Below, piece after piece: positions 19,547 through 28,311 of a stretch of DNA of 64,000 nt. Each line of letters opens with the position of its first letter. Within the stretch, counting starts at the first letter, position 1. The notes below the pieces were generated by a model. That model was not told the DNA's origin. It saw nothing but the letters and a program-made list of their open reading frames with translations, and searched no databases. Source of the stretch: Bacteroidales bacterium. Its GTDB lineage: Bacteria; Bacteroidota; Bacteroidia; Bacteroidales; UBA1402. Location of the stretch: positions 62,001 to 126,000 of the forward strand of contig JAJFTH010000001.1 of assembly GCA_021373135.1 (NCBI GenBank), given 5' to 3'. A program made the translations under genes and the position numbers.

Positions 19547-22500
19547 ATGATGAAAATTTTCTTTAAGAATCAAGGAGAGCCCACTTTAAAGCTCTTTAAT
19601 TTAGCAAAAGTGCTGATGTCCGGAGTTGTTTTTATGTTGGTTTCCATGTCTGCCGGAGCAGCAACTTACTATGTTGCCACAAACGGACTTGCGACCAATC
19701 CCGGTACGGCCGACTCGCCGTGGTCAATAGCAAAAGCCTTTTCCACTGCCGCAGCGGGAGATGTCGTGAACATTAAAGGCGGTAACTACGGCCATTTACA
19801 TCTTGTCGTAGCAAACAGCGGTAGCTCCGGATCGCCAATCACATTTCAAGCACAGGCTAATACCGGTACGCCAACACTCAATGGTGTTAACTGGCTCGAA
19901 TACGGAATCATTGTATCAGGAAAATCATATATAACCTTAAAAGGTCTGCGGGTAAAAAATTACCGGTATGGCATTTTTTTCAGCAATGCAAGCCACTATG
20001 CTACGATTGACGGGTGTGTGGCAGACTCATGCTGCAATACAAATTTCGAGACTTATGGATACGATGGCTACGGTATTTCAATAACAGACGGCGACCACGG
20101 CATAATTAAAAACTGTTCGGCAACAGACAACGGAGGAAATAACATCTTTCTGTCGAGGGCTAATTACTGCACCATTCAAAATTGTCATGCGTATAGTAAG
20201 CAGACTGTAAAAAATCAGTTCATTACCGATTATTACATCGTCCTGGCATGGAGTAGCCACAACGTAGTAAGAGATTGTACTGTTGAAGATATAAACGGAT
20301 CCTATAAGGGAAACCACGGCATTATAATCAAGGATAATCCGGGAAGTGGTGGCTCTGACGCCCACAGTACCGACAACCTTTTTATTAATTGTACGGCGAA
20401 GAAATTTGAAGAAGGTTTTGTTATAGCTCACCTGGCATATAACAACAGGATTGATAGTTGTTACGCAGACAATACAGGTAAAAATTCAACGTTCAATTTC
20501 TGTTTTCAGATTCGCGAGGGTGCCCATGACAATACGATTTCCAATTGCAGCGGGATTGCCAAAACAGGGGGAATCAGTGTATACGACGGTACGGAAGGTA
20601 CCAATCCTCAAACCCAGAATAACAATCTTTTCGAAAACTGTAGTATAAAAGGAATTTTAGGCACAACGATCGGCATCTTCCTTAGAAACGCCACCAATAC
20701 TACATTTAAAAATTGCAACTTTGTCAATACTCCCTACCTGTTTCGCTTCAGTAAGAGCAGTACCGGTTCAGATGCAAACTCAGGAACGGTTTTGAGGAAC
20801 TGCATTCTATCAAGTGTAACCAATCAGTATGACGCCCGCACACTTGAAGACGCTTGGTCTTGGGGTAGTTCGGAAACCGGATATAGTGACATGGGGAATG
20901 TTGCAACCTCCTATACCGATTTTTATAATGGTTTTGCAGCACTTACAGGAACCGGGAATATATCCTCCAATCCATTGTTTGCCAGCGCAACCGATTTTCA
21001 TCTCAAATCCCAATACGGAAGGTGGAATGGATCGACGTGGGTGAATGATACAGTTACAAGTCCTTGCATCAATGCAGGCAGTACCGCCGACTCCTATGCA
21101 AACGAACCGGTTGAAACCGGAGGTGCCGGACGTATCGACATGGGAATGTATGGTAATACAGCGAAAGCTTCCAAAAAATATCCTACCGGTAATCAAGCTC
21201 CTGCAGCAGTAATTGATAACATTACTCCAAATCCTGCAACACAAGGCTCTACAGTTTCCTTCACCGGTACAGGTACGGATACTGACGGGACCATAGCCGC
21301 TTATGAATGGAGTTCAAGCATCAATGGTATTTTCAGTACATCACAAGACCCAAGTTATTCGGGATTAAGTGTAGGAACGCACACCATATCTTTCAGAGTA
21401 AAAGACAATGATGGTGTCTGGTCCTCATCTGCTACAAGATCGCTTGTTGTCAATAGTGCAACTACATATCCCGATATGGTAGGTTTCTGGCAATTGAACG
21501 AAAGTACAGGATCAGCCACTTACGATTCTACCGTTTGTGTTAATAATGGTACCATAACCGGTGCAACACATGTTGCAGGAAAAAAGAACATGGGCTTAGA
21601 TTTTACGACAGCTACTACAAACTATGTAAACATACCAAGCTCTGCCAGTTTAAATGCAATATCAAGTGCCATCACTCTTTCTGCATGGGTAAAAGCAGAT
21701 GCCAATACAGCCAATTCCAACATCATAGAAAGATGGCTTTATGGGACAGGTGTCAATCAAAGAGCTTATTGTTTGTATGTTACAGGCACCGGAGCCATTG
21801 CTTTTGGTTTAGGTAATGATGGAACATCTACCAATGTAAAATGGCTAACTACAACAGCCACCATAACCAGAGATGTATGGACCCATATCGCTGCCACGTT
21901 CGATGGAACAACGATGAAAATATATATTAACGGAGCTTTGAGTACAAGTGTAGCTGCCGGATTTTCAACCATATTTGTTCCGACAGGAAATGTTCATATC
22001 GGCAACTGGCAAGCAACCGCCACCACTTGGGCAAACCCATTTATCGGTTCAATAGATGAAGTGAGATTATACAAGAAAGCCTTAAGTGCCTCTGAAATCC
22101 TTGGCATCTATAACAATCCGGCAAATCTTGTTGCCGACCTGAAATTGAACGAAAATACAGGTACCATTGCTACCGATAATTCGGGAAACGTCAATACCGG
22201 GACATTAACAAACTCGCCAACTTGGGCAACCGGAAAAATAGGCAGTGCGTTGAATTTCACGGATAGCTATGTCAACATTCCAAGCTCAACAAGTTTGAAT
22301 ACGATCACCGGTGCCATCACCCTTTCCTCTTGGATAAAAGCAAGTGCCAATACGGCCAATTCTACCATCATAGAAAGATGGCTTTATGGAACAGGTGTCA
22401 ATCAAAGATCTTTTATCTTATATGTCGGCAGCAACGGGACAATTTCTTTTGGTTTGAGTAACGATGGAACATCGGCCAATGCAAAATGGCTGACTACAAC

Positions 22501-23089
22501 AGCCACCATCACCAGAGATGTATGGACCTATGTGACCGCCACATTCGACGGGACAACGATGAAAATCTACCTGAACGGAGCTTTAAGTACAAGTGTAGCC
22601 GCCGGCTTTTCAACCATATTTGTTCCGACAGGGAATGTTCATATCGGAAAATGGCAAACGACCGCCACCACTTGGACGCTTCCGTTTATAGGTGCCATAG
22701 ACGAAGCAAAAGTTTACAACAAGGCTTTATCTTTAAGCGAAATACAAGCACTGTATGGTTTAACCAGATCAGCCGTTTTTGTTGACGACAGTCAAGATAA
22801 ACCAGCCGATAAACCAAGCATATCTTCAAAATGCTATCCAAATCCTTTCTCTTCAGAAATAACCATCAGTTATAATGTCCCGGAAGATGGAAAAGTAAAA
22901 ATAGAGATATACAATGCTCTCGGGCAATTGATCAGTAAGGTTGTTGATGAGAATCTGACGGCCGGAGAATACAGTACTGTTTGGAATGTGGAAAGCAGCA
23001 ATGCCGGAAATTTGGCAAATGGACTTTATCTCTGTAAAATTGTCATCAACGGAAAGGCAACAGCCTCCAAAATAATGTTGGTGAAATAA
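19547..23089 (+). CDS. T9SS-secreted beta-helix / LamG multidomain protein
   Basis: A 1180-residue secreted protein. A signal peptide with a long N-region ends near SAGAATYYV (about residue 38). Residues ~40-530 form a right-handed parallel beta-helix of the pectate-lyase-like type: the N-terminal YYVATNGLATNPGTADSPW signature followed by repeated short-strand repeats rich in N, G and C (NCSATDNGGNNIFLSRANYC). A PKD/Ig-like domain follows (~549-635, NQAPAAVIDNITPNPATQG), then two tandem LamG/concanavalin-like domains (~641-850 and ~860-1075), and a T9SS type A sorting signal (~1095-1180, CYPNPFSSEITISYN ... GLYLCKIVINGKATASKI). It may bind or cleave a polysaccharide, but catalytic residues cannot be identified. 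ATG at 19547 (or 19550) is preferred over an upstream GTG at 19505. Confidence 0.85.
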   Translation: MMKIFFKNQGEPTLKLFNLAKVLMSGVVFMLVSMSAGAATYYVATNGLATNPGTADSPWSIAKAFSTAAAGDVVNIKGGNYGHLHLVVANSGSSGSPITFQAQANTGTPTLNGVNWLEYGIIVSGKSYITLKGLRVKNYRYGIFFSNASHYATIDGCVADSCCNTNFETYGYDGYGISITDGDHGIIKNCSATDNGGNNIFLSRANYCTIQNCHAYSKQTVKNQFITDYYIVLAWSSHNVVRDCTVEDINGSYKGNHGIIIKDNPGSGGSDAHSTDNLFINCTAKKFEEGFVIAHLAYNNRIDSCYADNTGKNSTFNFCFQIREGAHDNTISNCSGIAKTGGISVYDGTEGTNPQTQNNNLFENCSIKGILGTTIGIFLRNATNTTFKNCNFVNTPYLFRFSKSSTGSDANSGTVLRNCILSSVTNQYDARTLEDAWSWGSSETGYSDMGNVATSYTDFYNGFAALTGTGNISSNPLFASATDFHLKSQYGRWNGSTWVNDTVTSPCINAGSTADSYANEPVETGGAGRIDMGMYGNTAKASKKYPTGNQAPAAVIDNITPNPATQGSTVSFTGTGTDTDGTIAAYEWSSSINGIFSTSQDPSYSGLSVGTHTISFRVKDNDGVWSSSATRSLVVNSATTYPDMVGFWQLNESTGSATYDSTVCVNNGTITGATHVAGKKNMGLDFTTATTNYVNIPSSASLNAISSAITLSAWVKADANTANSNIIERWLYGTGVNQRAYCLYVTGTGAIAFGLGNDGTSTNVKWLTTTATITRDVWTHIAATFDGTTMKIYINGALSTSVAAGFSTIFVPTGNVHIGNWQATATTWANPFIGSIDEVRLYKKALSASEILGIYNNPANLVADLKLNENTGTIATDNSGNVNTGTLTNSPTWATGKIGSALNFTDSYVNIPSSTSLNTITGAITLSSWIKASANTANSTIIERWLYGTGVNQRSFILYVGSNGTISFGLSNDGTSANAKWLTTTATITRDVWTYVTATFDGTTMKIYLNGALSTSVAAGFSTIFVPTGNVHIGKWQTTATTWTLPFIGAIDEAKVYNKALSLSEIQALYGLTRSAVFVDDSQDKPADKPSISSKCYPNPFSSEITISYNVPEDGKVKIEIYNALGQLISKVVDENLTAGEYSTVWNVESSNAGNLANGLYLCKIVINGKATASKIMLVK

Positions 23090-23126
23090 GATCAACGGCC
23101 ACAGACTTTAGTCTGGGTACACAAGA

Positions 23127-23165
23127 AAGAGGATGTCTCAAAAGGGACATCCTCTTCACTTTTTA
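23127..23165 (+). terminator. Rho-independent terminator after T9SS protein gene
   Basis: A 13-bp stem (23127-23139 with 23144-23156, one G-T wobble) with an AAAA loop and a downstream T-rich segment. It shares TGTCTCAAAAG with the clpB terminator. Arms and loop are nearly symmetric, so it may also serve the convergent gene ending at 23215. Confidence 0.75.
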
Positions 23166-23214
23166 ACGTATTCAAGAACTAATACCTCATCAAAAAAGAT
23201 AACGTCAAAAAGTT

Positions 23215-23661
23215 TTACATATTTTCCTGAGGCTGACCGCCTTCAGGACGTTGACCAGGGCCACCCTGTCCTTCAGGACGTGGACCGCGCCTTTGATTTT
23301 CTTTCAGGAATTCATCGTATTTTGCCTTTTGGCCGTCTGTCAAAAGAGCCTTAATCTCTGTAGCTTTGGCATCTCTTTCAGCCTGCATGGCTTTTCTCAT
23401 CGCTTCACGATCCACATTTTCAGATTGATTTTTACGCCTTTCCGCCATGCTCACTGAATCCTTTTGGGCATACTTCAAATTGATTGCCTGAATTTGAGCA
23501 GTCTGGCCTGCCTTCAAATCCAAAGCTTTCACCATCTGCTCACTTTCCATTTTTGCACGCTCCGTAGCAGATCGCATTTGGCGATGGGCCGGTCCTTGAG
23601 CCATTGTTGCCGTACCTATTAACAATAGGGTTACAACTACGATTGATTTCAGATTTTTCAT
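23215..23661 (-). CDS. Periplasmic Spy-like protein (DUF4890 type)
   Basis: A 148-residue exported protein. The signal peptide is MKNLKSIVVVTLLLIGTATMAQ. The mature part is a charged helical domain with the LTDGQKAKYDEFLKE segment typical of the Spy/CpxP (LTxxQ) and DUF4890 groups of Bacteroidota, and ends in a disordered Pro/Gly/Gln-rich tail (PRPEGQGGPGQRPEGGQ). Such proteins are small periplasmic chaperone-like or stress-sensing proteins; no enzymatic residues are apparent. It is downstream of a second Spy-like gene in the same direction but has its own candidate promoter. Confidence 0.78.
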   Translation of the reverse strand: MKNLKSIVVVTLLLIGTATMAQGPAHRQMRSATERAKMESEQMVKALDLKAGQTAQIQAINLKYAQKDSVSMAERRKNQSENVDREAMRKAMQAERDAKATEIKALLTDGQKAKYDEFLKENQRRGPRPEGQGGPGQRPEGGQPQENM

Positions 23662-23694
23662 TTGTTCTTTTATTATGGTTTAAATATTGTAAAT

Positions 23695-23728
23695 CAAAAA
23701 TATACGTTTAGAACAGACAAAAAGCAAA
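23695..23728 (-). promoter_or_regulatory. Predicted promoter of the DUF4890 gene
   Basis: The minus strand has TTTG (23728-23725) and TATTTTTG (23702-23695) separated by 22 bases, close to the Bacteroidetes -33/-7 arrangement. The start codon is 34 bases downstream of the -7 element. Confidence 0.4.
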
Positions 23729-23797
23729 ATGTTTAAAGAGTATCGGTAAAAGGTTAAAATTCATCCTTCATACCATTCAAATTTCTCTCTTTGGAAT

Positions 23798-24304
23798 TCA
23801 AGGACAAGGCATTGCTTCTTTACACTGCATCAACGAACCTGAGGTCTGAATTTTCTGACATTGTTGTCCCTCTTTTCCTTGCCTCATGTTCCTTTTCATT
23901 TGATCCGGTTTCCGGCATTGTTCCCCACAAGAACACTTTTGCATCTTCTGGTTTTTACCCTGAGTACCGAAAATGGCCTGATCAGCTTTCATCAATTGCA
24001 TATTCTCCATTTTCTCCAGCTGTTCCTTGTTCAATAGAGATTTGAAAGATTTCATCCTTTCAATTCTTAATTGTTCCCTTTGCTTACGAAAATTTGTTGT
24101 AGCAATGGAATCTTTCTGACGAAAATCTTTTTTGATTTTCTTCAGTTCGGCTTGTTGTTGACTGCTCAAATCCAATTGAGCGATAATAGGACAACCTTGT
24201 CTTTGTCCAGGTGCTTCACATTCTTTTCCACATCTCTGTTGTGCATAAGCTGTTGAGCCTGCAATCAAAAGAACAAGAATCAATACATTTTTAATTGTTT
24301 TCAT
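23798..24304 (-). CDS. Cysteine-rich periplasmic Spy/CpxP-like protein
   Basis: A 168-residue exported protein with signal peptide MKTIKNVLILVLLIAGSTAYAQ. The central ~75 residues are a charged helical region (LDLSSQQQAELKKIKKDFRQK, then SLLNKEQLEKMENMQ) with LTxxQ-like spacing as in Spy/CpxP. Unusually, nine cysteines sit in the flanking parts: RCGKEC and GC before the helices, KCSCGEQC, QQC and MQCKEAMPC after. This suggests disulfides or metal binding, unlike the cysteine-free neighbour. The two genes are tandem on the minus strand, 136 bases apart. Function unknown; a metal- or thiol-stress role is only inference. Confidence 0.7.
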   Translation of the reverse strand: MKTIKNVLILVLLIAGSTAYAQQRCGKECEAPGQRQGCPIIAQLDLSSQQQAELKKIKKDFRQKDSIATTNFRKQREQLRIERMKSFKSLLNKEQLEKMENMQLMKADQAIFGTQGKNQKMQKCSCGEQCRKPDQMKRNMRQGKEGQQCQKIQTSGSLMQCKEAMPCP

Positions 24305-24528
24305 TGTTGAATCATTTTGTTTGTTTAATCATGTAGATAACTATATTTGCTTGTTTCGTTTTACAAAAGCTTAGAACAAAAAAAAGGTCAACAGTTTAAT
24401 CGACAGCGAGAAAAGAGCGCATATTTAACAAAATATTCATGTTTTTCAACGAAGAAAGCTTGTCACAGAAGAAAAAACGACGTTCACCGATGGGAAATAA
24501 ACGCCACAAAAAAGGCTGTTCCCTCCTT

Positions 24529-25302
24529 TTACTCCAATCCGCGCAATAAATTTTTCACAGCTTCCGATACCGATTTTTCCCGGTTGAGACACTCTATAAA
24601 ACGACTTCCGATGATGGCTCCCGACGCATTTTCAAAAGCGGCATCCAGGGTTGCCTGATTGGATATGCCAAAACCTATCAGACGAGGATTTTTCAATCCC
24701 ATACCGTTGATTCTGCGGAAATAGGCTTGCTTCATTTCATCAAAACTCTTTTGGGCACCTGTGGTAGAGGCCGATGAAACCATATAAATGAAGCTGCCGG
24801 TATTGTCGTCTATCTTTCGGATGCGTTCATCTGAAGTTTCAGGCGTAATCAGAAGAACCATCGCCAAACCATACTTATCCATCATCGGTTTATATTCATG
24901 AAGATAATCATCCATGGGCAAATCCGGCAAAATTACGCCATCTACGCCAACCTCCTTGCATGCTTTACAAAAGGCTTCCGGCCCAAATTGCATCACCACA
25001 TTCAGATATCCCATCAAAATGACAGGGATATGGATTTCGGAACGCATGTCACGGATCTGGTCAAAAAGTTTGTGCAAAGTCATGCCGTTTTTAAGGGCTA
25101 TATTTCCACTGGCTTGAATGACCGGCCCATCTGCCATCGGATCGGAAAACGGTATACCGATTTCCGCCATATCCACCCCCTGAGCCTGAAGTTCGCGCAA
25201 CACCGGCAAGGTATCTTCCGGTTTGGGGAAACCTGCCGTAAAATATATGGACAAGATTTTTGAACTCTTTTCCTGAAAAAGTTTGTTTATTCTATTTTGC
25301 AT
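24529..25302 (-). CDS. trpA: Tryptophan synthase alpha subunit
   Basis: A 257-residue TIM-barrel enzyme that cleaves indole-3-glycerol phosphate to indole, channelled to TrpB. The catalytic Glu lies in AEIGIPFSDP and the catalytic Asp in PMADGPVIQ; SSASTTGAQK and GFGISNQATLDAA form the phosphate-binding loops. ATG at 25302 begins the family-typical MQNRINKLF; an ATG at 25314 in the same frame is possible and would add four residues. Either start overlaps the end of trpF (11 or 23 bases), so translation is coupled. It is the last gene of the trp operon. Confidence 0.95.
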   Translation of the reverse strand: MQNRINKLFQEKSSKILSIYFTAGFPKPEDTLPVLRELQAQGVDMAEIGIPFSDPMADGPVIQASGNIALKNGMTLHKLFDQIRDMRSEIHIPVILMGYLNVVMQFGPEAFCKACKEVGVDGVILPDLPMDDYLHEYKPMMDKYGLAMVLLITPETSDERIRKIDDNTGSFIYMVSSASTTGAQKSFDEMKQAYFRRINGMGLKNPRLIGFGISNQATLDAAFENASGAIIGSRFIECLNREKSVSEAVKNLLRGLE

Positions 25303-25951
25303 ATTGATTTTCATTTTTTATCATTAACTGATTCATAAAATATTTAAGAAGTCCGACATCTTTTACTGCAGGCCTGGTTTCAAAACAGCTGTTTAAATCG
25401 ATGCCTAAAAGCATGGGATGGTAAAATGTCCTGACCTTTTCCACATCATCCACCCCGATACCCCCGCTCAAAAAAAAGGGTTTTGTACCGGAATAGCCTT
25501 TCAGCAAATCCCAGTCAAAATGTCGGCCTGAGCCTCCAAAAAGAGCGGTTTTCGTATCGAACAGAAAATAATCGCAACAATTTTCGTAAGCTGTTGTTTT
25601 TTTCAAGTCCAAAGAGTCAGCTACCTTAAAAGCTTTTATCACTTTAAAACCTTTCGCCCTTAAAACCTCACAAGTCTGCGGGGTTTCATCTCCGTGCAAC
25701 TGAATATGTGTAAAGCCATACCATGTCCTTGTCTGAATTATGGTTTCCATGGACGCATTCACAAAAACAGCCACCGGCTCAATACCCTGTTTTTTAACGG
25801 AGGAAATGATATCGTACGCCATGTCACCCACAAAGCGGGATGATTCCGGATAAAAGATGAAGCCCATATAGTCCGGTTTTAGGGCTGCCACTTCAGAAAC
25901 GTTGATACATTCCCGCATACCACAAATTTTCAGTTTCATATCCGTATTCAT
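25292..25951 (-). CDS. trpF: Phosphoribosylanthranilate isomerase
   Basis: A 219-residue TIM-barrel isomerase, third step after anthranilate in tryptophan synthesis. The catalytic Cys is in KICGMRE near the N-terminus, the catalytic Asp in FLFDTKT, and the phosphate loops are FGGSGRHFDW and FLSGGIGVDDV; LHGDET is also diagnostic. The start codon shares its A with the trpC stop (TAATG), and the 3' end overlaps trpA. Confidence 0.95.
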   Translation of the reverse strand: MNTDMKLKICGMRECINVSEVAALKPDYMGFIFYPESSRFVGDMAYDIISSVKKQGIEPVAVFVNASMETIIQTRTWYGFTHIQLHGDETPQTCEVLRAKGFKVIKAFKVADSLDLKKTTAYENCCDYFLFDTKTALFGGSGRHFDWDLLKGYSGTKPFFLSGGIGVDDVEKVRTFYHPMLLGIDLNSCFETRPAVKDVGLLKYFMNQLMIKNENQYAK

Positions 25952-26733
25952 TATAAGGTCATTCCCTTAATAAAGTCTTTCAAAGCCTCTCCAGGCTGAT
26001 TGTTCTTCATAAAGGCCTCCCCCATCAGGAAACCCTGATATCCGACCTTCCGAAGAGCTTTGACCGTTGAAGGATCGCTCAATCCACTCTCTGAAATCCG
26101 TATAATGTTTGAAGGAATCTTTGAAGCCAGATCAAAAGAAGTCTGCACATCCGTTTTGAAAACTTTCAGATTCCGGTTATTGACACCTACCATATCCGTA
26201 TAACGGCTGATGTAATCCAGTTCTTCTTCGGCATGAACTTCCAGCAAGACTTCCATACCCAATTCATGCGCCAGTTCGCCCAGGTCATAAGCTTCATCCA
26301 AGGTCAGCGAAGCAGCTATCAGTAAAATGACATCGGCTCCCAGTATCTTGGATTCATACACCTGATAGGGATCAATCACAAAATCCTTACGCAAGACCGG
26401 ACAATTCAATACCGCTCTGCCTTCTTTAAAATCTCCAATGGTGCCGCCGAAATATTCATAATCGGTCAAAATGGAAACACCGGTACATCCTGCATCCTGA
26501 TAAGCCTGAACCACAGGCACCACTTTTGCATCCATATAAATGGAGCCCTTGGAAGGTGATTTTCGCTTGAACTCTGAAATGATACCTGTCGAAGAATCAG
26601 ACAGAGCCTGCTTCAAAGACCTTCCCTGTTTAAGACCTTGACTCATTTTTCGGATGTGTTCCATGGGTATGACCTGCTTTCGCACCGCAACTTCAAGTCG
26701 CTTATCCGCCACAATTTGTTCCAGTATGGTCAT
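25951..26733 (-). CDS. trpC: Indole-3-glycerol phosphate synthase
   Basis: A 260-residue TIM-barrel enzyme. The N-terminal TILEQIVADKRLEV and EFKRKSPSKGSI (catalytic Lys) are typical, followed by GVSILTDYEYFGG, LRKDFVIDPYQVYE, the GVNNRNLKVF motif and ISESGLSDPSTV. ATG at 26733 matches the family N-terminus and lies 4 bases after the trpD stop; an ATG at 26754 would overlap trpD by 17 bases and is less likely. Unlike the E. coli enzyme it is not fused to TrpF. Confidence 0.95.
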   Translation of the reverse strand: MTILEQIVADKRLEVAVRKQVIPMEHIRKMSQGLKQGRSLKQALSDSSTGIISEFKRKSPSKGSIYMDAKVVPVVQAYQDAGCTGVSILTDYEYFGGTIGDFKEGRAVLNCPVLRKDFVIDPYQVYESKILGADVILLIAASLTLDEAYDLGELAHELGMEVLLEVHAEEELDYISRYTDMVGVNNRNLKVFKTDVQTSFDLASKIPSNIIRISESGLSDPSTVKALRKVGYQGFLMGEAFMKNNQPGEALKDFIKGMTL

Positions 26734-26737
26734 GGTT

Positions 26738-27733
26738 TCAAGAGTTGAGTTCAAGGAATTTCTTAAAGTTGTTCAAAGCCTTTCCGCTTTCGAGTGATTC
26801 TTTAGACTGGGCAACCGCATCGGCAAAACTCATTTCAGGACAAATAACCTGAATGGCTATGGCTGAATTGGCCAGAACCACATTTTTCTGGGCTTCAGTA
26901 CAAGTATTTTGGAGTACATTGTCAAACAAGGCGGAAGCTTTTTCCACGGTATCTCCGCCATACAAATCTTCCTGAGCAACGGTCTTGAATCCAAGGTCGG
27001 CCGGCCTGACCACTTCTTCGCCGGAATTTCGGATAATTTTCATATCTCCGGTCAAAGACAATTCATCGTAGCCATCCAAACTGTGAATGATGGCGAAATT
27101 CACCCCGGTTTGCTGATAGGTGTAATCGTAGAGACGTGCCATTTTCAGGTTATATACGCCCAAACACTGACGGCGGGGAATGACAGGGCTGACCAAAGGT
27201 CCCATCAAGTTGAAGAATGTCCTGACAGTCAGTGATTTTCTGACCGGGGCGACGGTTTTCAGTGCCGCATTGAACAAAGGTGCGTGCAAATAGGCCAGGT
27301 TGGTTTCATCGATGGAACGACGAAGTTTATCCACATCGGTCGTGAACTTTACGCCATGCTGTTCCATGGCATTGGAAGAACCTGACACCGAAGTGGCACC
27401 ATAGTTGCCGTGTTTGGAGACCTTGTATCCTGCGCCGGCCAAAACAATGCAACTCAAGGTAGAGATGTTAAAGGTGTTCTTTTCATCACCTCCTGTTCCC
27501 ACAATATCAATGGGGTCGAATTCCGACAGATCCACCCGGTGACACATGTCCAGCAGGGCTTTCTGAAATCCGGCCAACTCATCCACCGTGATGCTTCTCA
27601 TTAAAAATACGCTGATAAAGGCAGCAATCTGATTTTCATTATATTTGCCAGACCCAATATTGATCATAATATCGGCAGCTTCATCAGAAGTCAGGAACTG
27701 ATGTTCAAAAAGTCTGTTAAGTATTTGTTTCAT
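26738..27733 (-). CDS. trpD: Anthranilate phosphoribosyltransferase
   Basis: A 331-residue enzyme joining anthranilate and PRPP. The PRPP-binding GTGGDEKNTFNIST motif, KHGNYGATSVSGSSN and the NLMGPLVSPVIPRRQ segment mark the family, and the N-terminal helical domain (residues 1-70) is complete. It is separate from trpG, unlike in enterobacteria. It lies 6 bases downstream of trpG. Confidence 0.96.
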   Translation of the reverse strand: MKQILNRLFEHQFLTSDEAADIMINIGSGKYNENQIAAFISVFLMRSITVDELAGFQKALLDMCHRVDLSEFDPIDIVGTGGDEKNTFNISTLSCIVLAGAGYKVSKHGNYGATSVSGSSNAMEQHGVKFTTDVDKLRRSIDETNLAYLHAPLFNAALKTVAPVRKSLTVRTFFNLMGPLVSPVIPRRQCLGVYNLKMARLYDYTYQQTGVNFAIIHSLDGYDELSLTGDMKIIRNSGEEVVRPADLGFKTVAQEDLYGGDTVEKASALFDNVLQNTCTEAQKNVVLANSAIAIQVICPEMSFADAVAQSKESLESGKALNNFKKFLELNS

Positions 27734-27739
27734 ATAATA

Positions 27740-28306
27740 TTATAATTTTATAAAGTTTGCCAGTATGGTTTTCCCGTCTGGAGTCAAAACGGATTCCGGA
27801 TGGAACTGCACACCGTGTATAGGATACTTCTTGTGCTTCATGGCCATGATTTGCCCGTCCTTGTCCACAGCCGTCACCTCTATACAATCCGGTAAGTTTT
27901 CCGGACTCACAGACCACGAATGATATCTGCCCACTTCAAAAGAATCGGGCAAACCCTCAAACAACGGATCCGGAGCAATGCGGAAAACCTTCTCAGCCAA
28001 ACCATGATGCACCTCTGTCAGGTTGATCAGTGTTGCGCCAAAAGCCTCGCACAAAGCCTGATGCCCCAGACAAACCCCCAAAATGCTTTTGGTCGGCGCA
28101 TACATCCGGATCAAATCAAGCAGCAAACCTGCTTCAGAAGGAATTCCAGGGCCGGGAGAAAGCACAATCTTATCATATTTTGCAGCATCCTCAAGTTTCA
28201 ACTTGTCGTTCCTGACCACCTCTATTTCAGCGTCACTGATTTCCCGGAGCGCGTGCACCAGATTATAGGTGAAGGAATCATAGTTATCGAATACCAATAT
28301 TTTCAT
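27740..28306 (-). CDS. trpG: Anthranilate synthase glutaminase subunit
   Basis: A 188-residue class I glutamine amidotransferase that supplies ammonia to TrpE. The catalytic triad is visible: Cys in GVCLGHQAL, and His and Glu in HGVQFHPES. FDNYDSFTYNLVHAL and LSPGPGIPSEAG are typical. Some bacteria use such a subunit also as PabA for folate synthesis; position between trpE (5 bases upstream) and trpD favours TrpG. Confidence 0.95.
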   Translation of the reverse strand: MKILVFDNYDSFTYNLVHALREISDAEIEVVRNDKLKLEDAAKYDKIVLSPGPGIPSEAGLLLDLIRMYAPTKSILGVCLGHQALCEAFGATLINLTEVHHGLAEKVFRIAPDPLFEGLPDSFEVGRYHSWSVSPENLPDCIEVTAVDKDGQIMAMKHKKYPIHGVQFHPESVLTPDGKTILANFIKL

Positions 28307-28311
28307 CGTTT

